From: Trifolium pratense
Taxonomy: Eukaryota > Streptophyta > Magnoliopsida > Fabales > Fabaceae
Length of the DNA: 64,000 bases
Direction: 5' to 3'
Assembly (NCBI RefSeq): GCF_020283565.1
Contig: NC_060062.1
Coordinates: 19,750,127 to 19,814,126 of the forward strand
Each line of letters opens with the position of its first letter. Positions within the stretch are counted from its first letter, which is position 1. The notes beneath the pieces were generated by a model. That model worked only from the letters and a program-made list of their open reading frames with translations, was not told the DNA's origin and ran no database searches. Positions 63,595 through 64,000 of this stretch are shown here, one piece after another. A program made the translations under genes and the position numbers.

Positions 63595-64000
63595 CTACAA
63601 GACAACATTTATACTGCTCAGAAATGTATTCACAAATTGAGTAACTTTCAAGTTAAAATTAAAAGAGTATTTTTTTTCATAGCATTTTGTTGTAATGGAA
63701 GCTGGAGGATCATCTACATTGGACTCAGAACAGTATGTACTGAACAGAACAGTACAAGACTAGACAAAATAATATCGGAGAGAGACAGAGAGATAATATT
63801 TTTTATATTCGAAAATAAAATTGATGTTTTCGTAATTTTTATAGTTATACGATGAACAAAAAGTTGTCCCGTGATTTAGTTAGGGATAAAAAAATTTGTT
63901 TTTGTCATGTCCCTTACTATCATCTATTTTGTCCGGTCTAAGGATTAATTTCTGAATCAAACAGGATACAACAAAAGTTGTCTAGTTCAGTCATCTGTTT
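63595..64000. other. Intron or upstream DNA of the P450 gene
   Basis: A good acceptor lies at 63595-63596 on the minus strand. No further exon was recognised up to the window edge. Confidence 0.5.

Noticed and set aside
63601..64000. Additional P450 exon
   Set aside because: No I-helix or other P450 text was found on the minus strand here.

Overview
The window is plant nuclear DNA, AT-rich and intron-rich, and is best read as a legume of the temperate (inverted-repeat-lacking) clade such as Medicago, Trifolium, Pisum or Cicer. That species guess is inference from gene style and repeat style. What the sequence shows directly is a plastid-targeted Hsp70, an AP2/ERF factor, a plant ceramide synthase and a CYP707-type P450, set in dense class II MITEs and a Ty1/copia element.

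Five host genes are supported. From left to right they are: a stromal (chloroplast) Hsp70 with eight exons (1759-5528, +); a DEM/CYPRO4 (Vid27-like) gene with two exons (9037-12163, +); an intronless group X ERF resembling ERF109/RRTF1 (18942-19634, -); a LAG1/LOH ceramide synthase with six exons including a 17-nt last exon (27076-32786, -), which appears only in fragments as open reading frames and was assembled here from splice sites; and the 3' half of a CYP707A-like ABA 8'-hydroxylase (62658-63594, -) that runs off the right edge. They share no evident pathway and look like ordinary gene islands.

The rest is a stack of mobile DNA. hAT-type elements with 8-bp target duplications lie at 4187, 7884, 14431, 20721, 43451, 44270 and 57107. 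Mutator-type elements with 9-bp duplications lie at 246, 15424, 20202, 23340, 24283, 39131 and 57603. Stowaway-type elements with TA targets lie at 20108, 29378, 39925 and 40727. Foldback MITEs sit in (TA)n tracts at 39.5-41.2 kb. tRNA-derived SINEs, a decayed LINE (59.5-62.0 kb) and an intact-looking Ty1/copia retrotransposon with identical LTRs (46223-51601) complete the set. Several are nested, which gives a relative insertion order.

No new enzymatic system is visible. The most unusual structure is a roughly 2-kb near-symmetrical element at 41.19-43.19 kb. It has nested inverted repeats, and its core is a 202-bp tandem array carrying about 14 short hairpins. It is bracketed by a 216-bp direct duplication of a foldback MITE fragment. 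Second is a pair of MULE-derived foldback elements (15.4 and 57.6 kb) that share four evenly placed small palindromes per arm and carry pieces of the same transposase C-terminus.
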